A DNA stretch of 64,000 nucleotides from Babylonia areolata. Lineage: Eukaryota; Mollusca; Gastropoda; Neogastropoda; Buccinidae. Shown one piece after another: positions 32,661 to 44,300 of this stretch (positions are counted from its first letter, which is position 1; every line of letters begins with the position of its first letter). Position numbers and translations under genes: made by a program. The stretch covers positions 19,577,247 to 19,641,246 of the forward strand of contig NC_134883.1 of assembly GCF_041734735.1 (NCBI RefSeq), read 5' to 3'. The notes under the pieces are model-generated. The model searched no databases. It had not been told where the DNA came from and was given only the letters and a program-made list of their open reading frames with translations.

Positions 32661-32699
32661 CAGTCCTCCCCAGTTTGGTTCATTCGTAACCACAATGCA

Positions 32700-33695
32700 G
32701 AGCAAAACATGGTGTCCTCACTGAATGGCAAAACATGGTGTCCTCACTGAGGACAAAACATGGTGTCCTCACTGAGGACAAAACATGGTGTCCTCACTGA
32801 GGGCAAAACATGATGTCCACACTGAAGGGCAAAACATGGTGTCCTCACTGAGGACGAAACATGGTGTCCTCACTGAGGGCAAAACATGATGTCCTCACTG
32901 AGGACGAAACATGGTGTCCTCACTGAAGGGCAAAACATGGTGTCCTCACTGAAGGGCAAAACATGGTGGCCTCACTGAAGGGTAAAACATGGTGTCCTCA
33001 CTAAACAGCAAAACATGGTGTCCACACTGAAGGGCAAAACATGATGTCCACACTGAAGGGTAAAACATGGTGTCCTCACTAAACGGCAAAACATGGTGTC
33101 CTCACTGAAGGGCAAAACATGGTGTCCTCACTGAAGGGCAAAACATGATGTCCACACTGAAGGGTAAAACATGGTGTCCTCACTAAACAGCAAAACATGG
33201 TGTCCACACTGCAGGGCAAAACATGTTGTCCTCACTGAAGCAGGCAAAACATGGTGTCTACACTGCAGGGCAAAACATAATGTCCACACTGAAGGGCAAA
33301 ACATGGTGTCCACATTGTGTTCACCCTGAAGGGCAAAACAGGGTGTCCTCACTGAAGGGCAAAACATAATGTCCACACTGAAGGGCAAAACATGGTGTCC
33401 ACATTGTGTTCACCCTGAAGGGCAAAACAGGGTGTCCTCACTGAAGGGCAAAACATGGTGTCCACACTTAGGGCAAAACATGGTGTCTTCACTGCAGGGC
33501 AAAACATGGTGTCCACACTGAGGGCAAAACATGATGTCCTCACTGCAGAGCAAAACATGGTGTCCTCACTGAAGGGTAAAACATGGTGTCCTCACTAAAG
33601 AGCAAAACATGGTGTCCACACTGAAGGGCAAAACATGGTGTCCTCACTGAAGGGCAAAACATGGTGTCCACACCGAAGGGCAAAACTTGTCCATA
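32700..33695. repeat. 26-28-bp minisatellite
   Basis: About 36 units of gaagggcaaaacatggtgtc plus ctcact or cacact. It abuts the CR1-like fragment on the right. Confidence 0.96.
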
Positions 33696-34300
33696 CTGAA
33701 GGGAATAAGAAAAGGAGGAATCACCGAAGGATCGGGTTTTAACATGGGGAGCAATTAGCCGCTGTGAATTGGAAGATGATCTGAGTTGTCGTGGGGGTGT
33801 GTAGGTTTGAATCAATTCTCACAAATACTGAGGAGTAGCACACAAAATAGAGCTGAAGGTGAGAATTGCAACTTTGTACAAATTGGTAACCAGTGAAGCA
33901 AATGCAGAATATGAGTGATATCGTCAGTCATTTTGGTTCTAAAGATGAATCTTGCTGCTGCGTTTTGAACTTTCTGAAGTTTTTGTATTAAGTATTCAAA
34001 TAGATTTGAAGGGAAGGGATCAAGTTAACATGTTTTAAGTAGAGAAGAGAGAACTGTGCGTTTGGCTACATCTTGAGTCACAGGAGTGAACTGGATGAGA
34101 GGTCGACCATGGAAACAGGGTTCACTGAAAGGAGGAAACTTAGCGAAGGATGAGTCAAAGTTGTTTCTTATCGTCCTGACTTTGTCTTTAAAGTACTGAG
34201 GGAAACGGTTTGGAAGTTCAGTTAGTGGAACAGTTGGGGGAAGTGGTGATAATCTTTTCATTCTAAGTAAACGGCTTAAGACGGCTTAGTTCTCTGTCAC
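33696..34300 (-). mobile_element. CR1-like LINE fragment
   Basis: Minus strand: RFPQYFKDKVRTIRNNFD and FTPVTQDVAKRTVLSSLLKT (34260-34025), the segment just before the RT domain of CR1 proteins. It is followed at once by C-terminal pieces (LHWLPICTKLQF near 33890, LRSSSNSQRLIAPHVKTRSF near 33750). The RT core between them is missing, so this is an internally deleted dead copy. Confidence 0.78.
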
Positions 34301-34329
34301 TTACGGCAGTCTTTCGTAGGTCGTCCACT

Positions 34330-35150
34330 GACTAGACTGCGGATCGCTGTTGAAACCTGGACACATTGTCCTTACATTCCAGCTTGCAGTCTGAAGAGCT
34401 GGCATCTTCCACTTGGTTTTTCTTTTGTCTGGTGCTAGAATTTACAACCTGCCTGTTGATTTCTCTAAGCTCCAAGCACCCAATGAAGCAAGCAGGTTGT
34501 GGTGGGTAGTACCTTATTGGCTGGGGGCTGCCCAGCTTGAGGCGGGCGATAACTACCTGATGGAATCCGAGAATTCCTCTCACAGACGAGAGCAACCCCT
34601 GGCGCCCGACTCTACGCCAAACGAGCCCAAGTTTATAACCGGTAACTGCTGCTCTTTGTGTCGGCGCTGACTTAGCGAAGCTAGAGTGACTTCTCCAGGT
34701 GCAGACCTGGTCAGATTGATATGGAGCACAAGCTGTTTGCCCATGCTGCAAGTCCCCACCCTCCTCGTCTCCAGTTGACTCCAGGGGGAAACCAGAAGCC
34801 AATACGCCTGGCACCAGGGACGACGCAGGAGCTACCGGAAAGGAGTTGGTCAGAACTCAAGACCGCCTCAGGGACTCTGACTCCGGATTTTCTGTCAGGG
34901 TTTACTCCCTTAGCCTTTTCCTGAAGAAGATGTAGCCGCAAGGCAGCGGAGGTTTGAGCTTGGAGTTGTCCTTCTCCTAGACGAACAGCCTTCCGTTCTA
35001 ACGAGCTTCATCTGCTCGGGTTTGAAATCGGAGTTTCCTTCTAGATGAACTGCTTCCCTAGGCTAACGAGCTCTATCTACCCGGGCTGAGCTTTTTGAGG
35101 CGACCAATGTCCGCCTGGATGTTTCCGTCGCAGGACATGTGGGGCTTTTT
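34330..35150 (-). mobile_element. LINE 5' region fragment (related to the LINE at 36759-41227)
   Basis: The segments ttttctgtcagggttt-actc, cttctcctagacgaacag and gagctctatctacccggg match the 5' end of the LINE at 40700-41000. Minus-strand open stretches here have no recognised domain. Probably the 5' UTR, or a solitary piece, of a related element. Confidence 0.5.
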
Positions 35151-36293
35151 ATAGAGGAGACAGTGCCACTGTATATAATATAATATATATTCATATTGAT
35201 ATGAACTTTATCCTTTGGTAGGGGATATGCCTATGTGTCTTGTTGTTATAATTGTTGTAACGAGGCTTCTACATTCATTATTGAATTATTATTCCACTTG
35301 TTTTATCACGGCAATGTAAAGTCCGTGTCGCATTTAATGTAGGTTCGTTTTGCTAAATCGAAAACAGGGTTTGAGTTGTCATTTTGACAAACCGTTCCAC
35401 CTCCTCACCTCCCCCTCCTTGACACAGCAAATAAAGTGACTTGTCATGTCAGTGGACACTTCATGCACACAGCAAAACCTCATTCAGTCCTGACTGGGCT
35501 ACATCGTTCTGTACTTGACGCAGGATATTAACTGTTGTCTCAAACCACGCGCACTGCCCCTGGTATCGATCCCACGAAGCTCAAACGTGGATTAATGACT
35601 GATCGATTTGCTGGTCATTGCAGCTCTGAGAGGTGTGCTCAATGCTAAAAGCCTTAAGCTCAGTGGTGTTTTGAGTCAACAGCAGTTAACCCTTTCTCAC
35701 ACAACGCCGCACAATGAATGCGTTCTGTTAACCAACTTCCCAGCCTGGAGCGTCATAACTCTTTCTGAATGACTCGACGTAACAAAACTGTTTCTAGCAC
35801 AGGGGGAGGAGGGGGGCACATTATTTGGGTGATAAAAAGGAGGGAGACTGGACAGCTTGTGATGAAACGACCCAAAGAAACTTGAGAGAGAGAGAGAGAG
35901 AGGGGTGTCCATATATTTCTGTCGGCAATGATACGTTTTTTTCCTACTCAGTTCAGTCATTGCGTCACGCGTTTCCGACGCGTGTCCTATTTTGTTGGCT
36001 GTGCATTTCGTCACTGTTCCCTTCAAGTTGTTTGTTCAAAGTTCGTGTTTGAAAAACAACAACAGAAAAGAAACTCATCAGTGTGCAAGAACGCTGTTGA
36101 TTCTCTGAGAGCGACAGTCTGGCACTTGACAGGGCATTGGGGAAATGGCCTTGACATTGACCACTGTTTGTAGCTCATTTTTTTCGCCTCAGTTGAAAGT
36201 CCGTGAAGCACGTGTTCTCTCTCTCTCTCTTTCTCTCTTAGTGCTCTTCATTGGCGGAGAGAAAAAACACACCAAAAAACAAAAACAAAAGAA
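35151..36293. other. Intergenic, no gene seen
   Basis: Includes an AT patch (35175-35200), a GA tract (35885-35902) and a CT tract (36217-36238). No supportable coding frame. Confidence 0.45.
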
Positions 36294-36758
36294 ACAAGAG
36301 AGGCAAAGCCTTCAAGACTCACTTGTGATACACTTTAAAAAAAAAAAAATTAATCGTTAACATGTGTTCTGTATTTGTTATTATAAAGCTTCGGGTTAAA
36401 AAAAGAAAAAAATGTCCTAACGGCAGATTCGAACTCCGCGTGTTCGGGTGAGAAGAAACTGTCTTACCCATTACACTATCGTGTCTCCTTAACTGACGTT
36501 CAAAAATATATTTAAACATGCTTTTAGGGCGATAAATCGATTGCGGTATTCGCAGTGGGAACGCTGTTTAAATCATATTATTCTGGTGTATCTTGGGCGC
36601 TCAAAAAATCTTTAAGGGCAATTAAAAATTCTTTTTAAGTCCGCGGTAAAGGAGACGTGGCTATCGCCGCAATCACACTGCAACATTTAGCCGTTTTCTC
36701 TGGATCTAGATAGATGTACAAGTTTCAGTTAGTTACACCCGGTTGACACGGTCGATTC
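36294..36758 (-). mobile_element. 1.6-kb hairpin-ended repeat, copy 2, distal part
   Basis: Reverse complement of about 25675-26146. It includes the tRNA-like block (36414-36487; on minus tagtgtaatgggtaagac and gttcgaatctgc, closer to tRNA than in copy 1). It ends at the first acggtcgattc of the LINE target duplication. Confidence 0.8.
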
Positions 36759-36798
36759 TTCTTCTTCTTCTTCTTCTGCGTTCGATGTTTTGGCTGCG

Positions 36799-38388
36799 TC
36801 AGACGGTCACCCCCGTCGCCACGATGTAACCCACGGTCTTCTCCAGGTCGTGGCGGTCTCCCCAAAGCTGCGCCTGTAGCTCTGTGCCCCCTGGCCAGGT
36901 TTGACGCCGTAGAGCTTCATGGGTTGGGCAGTGTTGGAGGATGTGTTCAGGGGTCTGGGGTCCAGTGCCACATGGACACTCATCAGTGTGGGCGATCTTC
37001 ATACGGTGAAGGTGACTCAGTAGTCGGCAGTGGCCGGTTCTCAGTCTGAAGAGGACTGTCTGCTGGTGTCTCTGGAGCTGGTGGATTGGATCGACACCAC
37101 TGTTTGCACCCAGCCTTCTCTTCCACTGGTTCTGGTAACGGTTGTGGATGATGGTTCTGGCCTCTCTGTAGGTCACGGGGTGGCTGAACTGCTTCATTTT
37201 GCTGCCTGCCTTGGAGAGAGCATCGGCCTTTTCGTTCCCCATGACCCCACAGTGAGAAGGAACCCACTGAACAGTGACAGTCGACCGTTTTGAAAGGTCA
37301 TGAAGGGCTGCTTTGATGTTTGTCAGCTGCTGTTCGTTTCTGGTTGACTGGAGTCCCTGCAGGAGAGATCTGCAGTCAGTGAAGAAGGCTATCTTTGGTG
37401 GCGGGTTGACTGACGTCCTGAGGCCTTGTGCAGCATGGAGTAGTGCTGCTGTCTCCGCTCTGTAGTTCGAGGAGATTCTTCCTGTGGGGAAGGCTCCAGG
37501 GGTCAGTCTTCCATCTGTGTGCCTGATGAAGATGCCTGCTCCTCCATTCTTCACCGCTCCCTCCGAGGATCCATCTGTGAAGACGTGCGTCCATTCGCTG
37601 GGGTTGTACCGAGTCTCAATCATCTCCAATGTCAGAGCTTTCAGCAGGGGAGGGGCTTGGCAGTCCTTTTGGTCGATGCCAGGGACTTTTGTGATGATTG
37701 AGACTCCTTCCAGTTGGTCGGCCGGTTCCTCGAAGTCGGGGAGTGTTTCCATCTCGGCAGGGGACGAGGGCAGCAGGTCTTCATGTTGGCGGTGCAGGGC
37801 CTTGGAGAGGTGGTTGAAGCTGGTCCGCTTCAGTCTGTTCTTTGTTGGGTGCTTCAGTTTTTCGTGCATTGGGTGAGTTGGCATGCGCAGGAGCTTCTCG
37901 CTGTGGATGAAGACTTTTTCCTCTCGTCTATCTTCGAGTGGGTGGAGGCCTGTGTGTTTCTCCATCGCCTGAACTGGAGTCGTCTTTATCCCGCCAGTGA
38001 TCAGCCGTAGCCCTGCGTTCTGAACTTTGCTCAGGCGGCTTGTGTTGGTTGCTGATGCCGTGGCCCAGGCAGTGCTGCCATACTCCAGGGTTGGCCTGAC
38101 AGTTCCAGTGTACACCCTCTGCAGTATGCTGCTGTTGGCACCCCAAGAGGTCCCGGCGAGTTTTTTCAGGATGGCCAGTTTTCTGGTTGCTCGTCTCTCG
38201 ATGTCCTTGAGATGGGGGTTCCATGTCAATCGCTTGTCGAGCTTCACACCCAGGTACATTGGCGTGTCATCCTGTTTCAACTGCTTTCCGTTCAGTTTGA
38301 GGTGGGAGGTTTCTGACATCGGTGACAGCGAGAAGATTGCTGAGACTGTCTTGGTGGTGTTGATGTCTACTCCCCAGGCAGAACCCAT
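36799..38388 (-). CDS. LINE C-terminal part with RNase H, 529 aa
   Basis: Continues RT thumb motifs (YLGVKLDKRLTWNPHLKDIE, GTVRPTLEYGSTAWATA). It then has an RNase H domain: FTDGSSEGAVKNGG (D), NYRAETAALLHAAQ (E), FTDCRSLLQGLQS (D) and WVPSHCGVMGNEKADALSKA (D), all four catalytic residues present. A CCHC-like end (CPCGTGPQTPEHILQHCP) follows. The Met at 38388 falls at the frame shift and is probably not a real start. Confidence 0.88.
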   Translation of the reverse strand: MGSAWGVDINTTKTVSAIFSLSPMSETSHLKLNGKQLKQDDTPMYLGVKLDKRLTWNPHLKDIERRATRKLAILKKLAGTSWGANSSILQRVYTGTVRPTLEYGSTAWATASATNTSRLSKVQNAGLRLITGGIKTTPVQAMEKHTGLHPLEDRREEKVFIHSEKLLRMPTHPMHEKLKHPTKNRLKRTSFNHLSKALHRQHEDLLPSSPAEMETLPDFEEPADQLEGVSIITKVPGIDQKDCQAPPLLKALTLEMIETRYNPSEWTHVFTDGSSEGAVKNGGAGIFIRHTDGRLTPGAFPTGRISSNYRAETAALLHAAQGLRTSVNPPPKIAFFTDCRSLLQGLQSTRNEQQLTNIKAALHDLSKRSTVTVQWVPSHCGVMGNEKADALSKAGSKMKQFSHPVTYREARTIIHNRYQNQWKRRLGANSGVDPIHQLQRHQQTVLFRLRTGHCRLLSHLHRMKIAHTDECPCGTGPQTPEHILQHCPTHEALRRQTWPGGTELQAQLWGDRHDLEKTVGYIVATGVTV

Positions 38389-40646
38389 GTTCCCACGTGG
38401 TTGAGTGCTTCCTGCATTCTGTGGCTGGCGGACGTGAGGTATTCCGCAGCACTCCAGGCAGCAAAGTCATCAGCGTGGAGGGCTCTGGAGACATGCTTGG
38501 AGATCTTCTCAGCGATGTCGTCGATGAAGATGAGGAAAAGTGTAGGGGAAATGACTCCTCCTTGCGGCACACCTTGCTGTAGAGTGACCCGATGGCTGGT
38601 TTTTCCGTCGAGTTTTACCCTTGCCCTGCGGTGTTGGAGGAAATCCTGGATCCAGCGGTACATCTTCCCTTCCACTTTCTTGTTGAGGAGCTTCAGGAGA
38701 AGTCCTGCCTTCCAGACCTTGTCGAAGGCCTTGGTTAGGTCCACGAAGACTGCAAGCACCTTCTTCTTTTCTTGAAAGGCAGTCTCTATCTCCTGTGCAA
38801 GGTACACCAGCTGGTCTTCGGTGCTGCGGTTTTTCCTGTAGGCTGATTGGGTATTGCTGAGCAGGTGGTTTTCTTCAAGGTGTTTCAGGAGTCGAGTGTT
38901 CACCATCCTTTCCATCACCTTGCCCAGACAACTCAGGAGGCTGATTGGTCGATAGCTGGACTTCTTAGTCTTATCCTTCTGCTTCTTTCTGATGGGGACG
39001 ATGATGGCTTCTCTCCACTGGTCTGGAAGTTTCCCTGTGTCCCAGGACTGGTTGATGATCAAGAGAAGCTTCTGTCTGGCTACAGGTCCCAGGTTCTTGA
39101 TCATGTCATTCGGGATGCCGTCTTTCCCAGGGGCTTTCTTTTTCTTCAGTTTCCTGATGGCTGCACTGAGTTCGGCCATGGAGAAGGCTGTCATCATGGA
39201 CTGACTCGGGTTCTGCTGTTTCAGCTTCTCCTTGATCTCCCTCTGGACTTCCTGCACTCGGGCTTCAGGGAATGTTGTGGTGCTGCCCTCTCTGTAAAAA
39301 TCTGCAAGGATGTTGGCTGCCTGCTTGCCCGCGTGGTGCTTGCCATTTTCCTCAATGACAGTTCTGCTGTGTCTGGTGCCCGTGTCTTCGTTCAGAAGCT
39401 TGGTCAGGTTCCACAACTTGCCGGTGTCCTTCTCCATGTTGAGACTGCTGGTCTTCTCATTCCAGCTCCTCTGTATCTCTGTTCTCTTCTGCTGTTGGAA
39501 GGTTTCTTTGATGGTGTTGTATTCCCGGATGTTGTCAGGAGTGGGGCTCTGCTCCATGGTTTCTCTGGCGGAGTCTAGGTCTGCATGGAGCTGTTTCAGA
39601 GTGTCACTCCAGTAGGGCTTGTAGTTTCTGCGTTTCCCTCTTGGGATGGACTGCTTTGCTGCTCGCAGCAGTGCATCGCTGAAAAGGTTGACATTGTTGT
39701 TGAGGTTGTTGGAGGTACTGATGTCTTGGCAGAGGTTGTCTGTTTTTCCTTTGAAGAGAGTCCAGTTAGCTCGTTTGAAGTTCCAGCTGGGTTCCATTCT
39801 GTGCTGGGTGCATCCTATGCTGGAAATGCTGAGGATGACTGGCAGATGGTCGCTTCCCCCTAGCTGTGTGTTGACTGTTCTGGAGGTGAGTCGCTGAACC
39901 TCTTCTGTGGCGATGGCCAGATCTGGTGTTGAGCAGGTCTTCCATGCTCTGGAGTAGCAGGTGGGTTTGTCCTCTGGATGGTTGATGAGGATGAGCTTGT
40001 TGTCCATCATCCAGTCCTCTACTTCCTCACCACGTGAGTCCATTTCCTCATAGCCCCAGCTTGGCGAGTGGCTGTTGAAGTCTCCAACCACAAGGTGTCT
40101 GGAAGCTTCAAGTCTCACTTTGTGTAGCGCTAGAGCTGAGCTTGGAGGGCTGTAGCAGTTGGTGATCAGTAGTTCTCCGCTGGGCAGTAGCAGCTTGACT
40201 GTGTGATGCTCTAGCTCCTCTTTTCCCGATCTGCTTGTTTCTACTGCAGGGATGGAGATTTTGATGAGGGTGAGGATTCCTCCCTTGTGTCTGTCCTCTC
40301 GATCTTGGCGGAAGGCTTCGTAGCCTCTAATAAAAAATCTTTGGGGATCTTTCAAATGGGTCTCCTGAATGCAGATGACATCAATGTTGTTATTTCGGAG
40401 AAACTCCTGGAGTTCTGGTTTCTTGTTTCTCAGCCCTTCTGCATTCCACTGAGCTACTGTGAGGTTGACAGGTGGTGAATTTGTCTGGTCAGTCGCTCTA
40501 CTCTGCCTTCCCCTGACCTTCAGGTTGACAGAGGCACCGGTCGCTTTGGTGGGCCCCTTTGAGGCAGGAGGCCCGGCTCCGTCCCTCCCCGGTTGTCGCT
40601 GATAGGGACGACGCCATGACGACAAAGTGGTCTGACGCATAACCAT
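38367..40646 (-). CDS. LINE endonuclease-reverse transcriptase, 759 aa
   Basis: Residues about 1-60 are a basic, Pro-rich leader. The AP-type endonuclease starts at NLTVAQWNAEGLRNKKPEL and shows CIQETHL, VGDFNSHSPSWG and SDHLPVIL, its catalytic blocks. The reverse transcriptase starts near residue 500: KKKAPGKDGIPNDMIKNL, SYRPISLLSCLGKVMERM, VFVDLTKAFDKVW (catalytic D), GVPQGGVISPTLFLIFIDD and LHADDFAAW (the YADD box as HADD). The frame stops at 38367, just after HVGTWVLPGE. The continuation lies in the next frame, which fits one recent indel in a formerly single ORF. Expected to nick target DNA and copy its RNA by target-primed reverse transcription if intact. Confidence 0.9.
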   Translation of the reverse strand: MVMRQTTLSSWRRPYQRQPGRDGAGPPASKGPTKATGASVNLKVRGRQSRATDQTNSPPVNLTVAQWNAEGLRNKKPELQEFLRNNNIDVICIQETHLKDPQRFFIRGYEAFRQDREDRHKGGILTLIKISIPAVETSRSGKEELEHHTVKLLLPSGELLITNCYSPPSSALALHKVRLEASRHLVVGDFNSHSPSWGYEEMDSRGEEVEDWMMDNKLILINHPEDKPTCYSRAWKTCSTPDLAIATEEVQRLTSRTVNTQLGGSDHLPVILSISSIGCTQHRMEPSWNFKRANWTLFKGKTDNLCQDISTSNNLNNNVNLFSDALLRAAKQSIPRGKRRNYKPYWSDTLKQLHADLDSARETMEQSPTPDNIREYNTIKETFQQQKRTEIQRSWNEKTSSLNMEKDTGKLWNLTKLLNEDTGTRHSRTVIEENGKHHAGKQAANILADFYREGSTTTFPEARVQEVQREIKEKLKQQNPSQSMMTAFSMAELSAAIRKLKKKKAPGKDGIPNDMIKNLGPVARQKLLLIINQSWDTGKLPDQWREAIIVPIRKKQKDKTKKSSYRPISLLSCLGKVMERMVNTRLLKHLEENHLLSNTQSAYRKNRSTEDQLVYLAQEIETAFQEKKKVLAVFVDLTKAFDKVWKAGLLLKLLNKKVEGKMYRWIQDFLQHRRARVKLDGKTSHRVTLQQGVPQGGVISPTLFLIFIDDIAEKISKHVSRALHADDFAAWSAAEYLTSASHRMQEALNHVGTWVLPGE

Positions 40647-41227
40647 GATCGTTGATGCGTGTGTGTCCTGAATTTTTAACCAGAAACCTGCGCCGTAGCT
40701 GACACACTCCGTCTTCGGCAGGCCGGATCAAGTTTTCTGTCAGGGGGCTTCTCCCTTAGCTCAGGTCTAAAGAGTCCTGCCCTGTGAGCACAGGGGGATG
40801 TGAGAGATTGGGGATCCCTCCCCTAGATGGACTGCCTGTCAAGGTTAACGAGCTCCATCTACCCGGGGCTCATGGTCCAAAGACCTGCCCTGTGAGCACA
40901 GGGGGGGATTGTTTGCTGGGTATCCCACCCGTTGGTTTGAAATCAGAGTTTCCCTTCTCCTAGATGGACTGCCTGCCAAGGCTAATGAGCTCCATCTACC
41001 CTGACCAGTCTAGTCTGCGACCTCTCTTGAGTGAGTTGCCGAGAGCTAGTCTTGCTATTGCGCCGATCGTCCGCACCCGTGCCGCGTTCGCCATGACTAG
41101 GTCATGCCCATTCTGCCCCATGTCCCCGCAGGAACACCCACATTAACGTGGCGAGGAGGTGCGGCTACAGAGTTCACTCCCTTGCTAGGGACGCACTGAG
41201 GCACCCTAGAGGGGAGATCTTAGCAGA

Positions 41228-42310
41228 ACGGTCGATTCAATTTCTCTTTTATGTTCATTCTAGTTTTATAGTTTTAAAGTTGATATGAAAATTGAGTATT
41301 TTGTTAAACAAATAACACGTAGAACCAAGTACAGGTACTTCTAAACGTCTTATGAAGTGAAAAGGACTTCATTTTGAGAAAAGTGAAGACTAGAAATTTT
41401 TACGTGTCATCAATTCAAGAGTATTAACTAACATGGTTTATTATTTTTAACTGTGAATTCCGACTGATTCTGTGGATATTTTTATGGCAGTTTGAGGCAT
41501 AATCCAGTAAGTGATGAGGCGTTCACAGATCTTCCTCTGAATAGATATTTAACGGTCTCCTTCTCCAACTTTCCATCACATGTTATCGTGTATTGTCGAT
41601 TGAATATAGGATTGAAGGGGCACATCAACAACTTGAAACAAAATGGCGTCGTTCGCGTTCGCGAAGAATAATTTTATGAGCAAGCGCTTTAAATGTGTAT
41701 AAATATGTGTACGCAATTGATTTTTGCCCATGACCTTCAGGGCTCAGCCAATAGATCTATAAAGTCCACTCGTCGTATTGATTTTAGTATTTTCCGAAAA
41801 AGACCACTTGGGCGAATGAATACAGTGAAAGCCCTGTACACTGAGAGTAAAAAACACACAAGCTTTTTATGTATTGAGTATGATTTTAAAATGTAATGTT
41901 TAAGATGAGAAAGATCAGTTTAAAAGCAAATTAAGTCCCCTAGCATTAATTACCGATTAATTTCCCTTTTTTAACCATCTGCACCAAAACGTTTGCAAAA
42001 TAAATATAACTTCCATGCTTAGCAAAAGAAGTTCCTGTTTGAACAAAAAATGATAATAATGACTGCTCTTGTTGTTGTGTCAGAATATCAGATCAAAGTG
42101 CCAAGTTTAGAGAATAAAAAATATATAAATATAACAGTAAATGCAGTTTGCATATAATTTGGCTTCTTTTTTATTTTTTGTGCCCATCCCCGAGGTGCAA
42201 TATTGTTTTAAACAAGATGACTGGAAAGAACTGAATTTTTCCTATTTTTATGCCTAATTTGGTGTCAACTGACAAAGTATTTGCAGAGAAAATGGCAATG
42301 TTAAAGTTTA

Positions 42311-42395
<85 letters not shown>

Positions 42396-42447
42396 ACCGA
42401 ACACCGGGTTAAAACATAGACTCACTTTGTTTACACAAGTGAGTCAA
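41228..42447 (-). mobile_element. 1.6-kb hairpin-ended repeat, copy 2, proximal part
   Basis: Reverse complement of 24547-25690. It ends in the hairpin gactcactttgtttacaca/agtgagtcaa at 42420-42447. An expanded CA/GA microsatellite at 42310-42393 replaces the short TG tract of copy 1. Confidence 0.8.
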
Positions 42448-42565
42448 AAATAAAAGAAATTTTAAACAAAAACAAAACAGAATTTACACACAGCATACTC
42501 ATCCGGAAACACACACGCACTACACACACACACACACACATAGGCACCCCTCCCCCCCACCCCCT

Positions 42566-42601
<36 letters not shown>

Positions 42602-42790
42602 AGAATGAAAACTAATACACGAGACAAACGCCCAACCCACACCAGGACACCTTTGTCCCCTCCCCCCCTCACACACACGCTCACACGCGCATTACCGTTA
42701 CGAGCATGCAAGTGTGTGCGTGTGTGTGTGCAAGCGCACTAAGTTGTGTCCGATACTACTGCAGCATTGACTTATTTCGTCCTATGTGAA
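42448..42790. other. CA microsatellites, no gene
   Basis: CA tracts at 42521-42540 and 42567-42600 and a C-rich patch. Nothing else recognised. Confidence 0.7.
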
Positions 42791-43112
42791 CGTAATCATA
42801 CTGTATGACGTGTTAAGTTAACCAAGCCCTCTGCCACCCCAACTTCTGACTTTAATTTCCCTCTCAAAAATAAACTGTAATGGTGAAACAGATTTAGTTG
42901 AGGATTTTTGTAGATACTTATACACATTTTCCTAATTAATATGATGAAACTGATCTGTTGATACAAGCCCTTCAGCTGTGGACAAGTTTGGACGCCAAAC
43001 AGTATATCTATGGCTGATAATTTCAGTCTGATATCTGTATTTCGATAGATTACATTTTCAATGTGTTCCCCAAAATCATATGCGACTGGACCGTTATAGA
43101 AGAAGTGCTCAA
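42790..43112 (-). mobile_element. LINE C-terminal fragment
   Basis: Minus strand: TIEHFFYNGPVAYDFGEHIE, NTDIRLKLSAIDILFGVQT and IILIRKMCISIYKN. This pattern occurs at the C-terminus of some L1/Tx1-type LINE proteins in invertebrates (from memory). It abuts a minisatellite on the right. Confidence 0.6.
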
Positions 43113-44300
43113 TTGTATTGCTCAGTATTGTGCATCCACCAGAATTGTGCATCCACCACAGTATTGTGCATCCACCAGAATTGTGCATCCACCACAGTAT
43201 TGTGCAAACACCAGAATTGTGCATCCACCACAGTATTGTGCATCCACCAGAATTGTGCATCCACCACAGTATTATGCATCCACCACAGTATTGTGCATCC
43301 ACCAGAATTGTGCATCCACCACAGTATTGTACATCCACCAGAATTGTGCATCCACCACAGTATTGTGCATCCACCAGAATTGTGCATCCACCAGACAGTA
43401 TTCTGCATCCACCAGACATACACCAGACAGTATTGTGCATCCACCAGACATCCACCAGACAGTATTGTGCATCCACCAGACATCCACCAGACAGTATTGT
43501 GCATCCACCAGACAGTATTGTGCATCCACCAGACATACACCAGACAGTATTGTGCATCCACTAGACAGTATTGTGCATCCCCCAGACAGTATTGTGCATC
43601 CACTAGACAGTATTGTGCATCCACCAGTATTGTGCATCCACCACAGTATTGTGCATCCACCAGACAGTATTGTGCATCCACCACAGTATTGTGCATCCAC
43701 CAAAGTGTTGTGCATCCACCAGACAGTATTGTGCATCCACCACAGTATTGTGCATCCACCACAGTATTGTGCATCCACCAAAGTGTTGTGCATCCACCAG
43801 ACAGTATTGTGCATCCACCAGACAACATTGTGCATCCACCACAGTAGTGTGCATCCACCAGACAGTATTGTGCATCCACTACAGTATTGTGCATCCACCA
43901 GACATCCACTAGACGGTATTGTGTATCCACTAGACATCCACTAGACAGTATTGTCAATCCACCAGACATCCACCAGACACTGTCGTATATCCACCAGACA
44001 GTATTGTGATTCCACCAGACAGTATTGTGCATCCACCAGACATCCACTAGACAGTATTGTACATCCACCAGACAGTATTGTGCATCCACCAGACATCCAC
44101 CAGACAGTATTGTGCATCCACCAGACAGTATTGTGCATTGTGCATCCACCAGACAGTATTGTGCATTGTGCATCCACCTAGCAGTATTGTGCATCCACCA
44201 GACAGTATTGTGCATTGTGCATCCACCTAGCAGTATTGTGCATCCACCAGAGAGTATTGTGCACCCAGAGGCCATCCGCCAGACAGAATTGTTCATCCAT
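43113..44300. repeat. 19-25-bp minisatellite, left part
   Basis: Units cagtattgtgcatccaccag plus acatccac or a, about 55 copies. The array resumes at 45180 after an insertion. Frames such as VHPPDSIVHPP or CASTRQY are artefacts. Confidence 0.96.

Larger units (their letters stand above)
36759..41227 (-). mobile_element. Full-length I/Nimb-like LINE with 11-bp target duplication
   Basis: Flanked by acggtcgattc at 36748-36758 and 41228-41238. Minus-strand order: 5' UTR (41227-40647) with two repeated modules (gatggactgcctg...gagctccatctacc), an endonuclease-RT frame, RNase H, and a short (GAA)n tail at 36759-36776 in place of poly(A). One reading-frame shift separates RT from the RNase H part near 38390. 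Insertion into a repeat whose unoccupied version exists at 24547-26150 gives a natural empty-site comparison. Little decay, so young. Confidence 0.92.
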
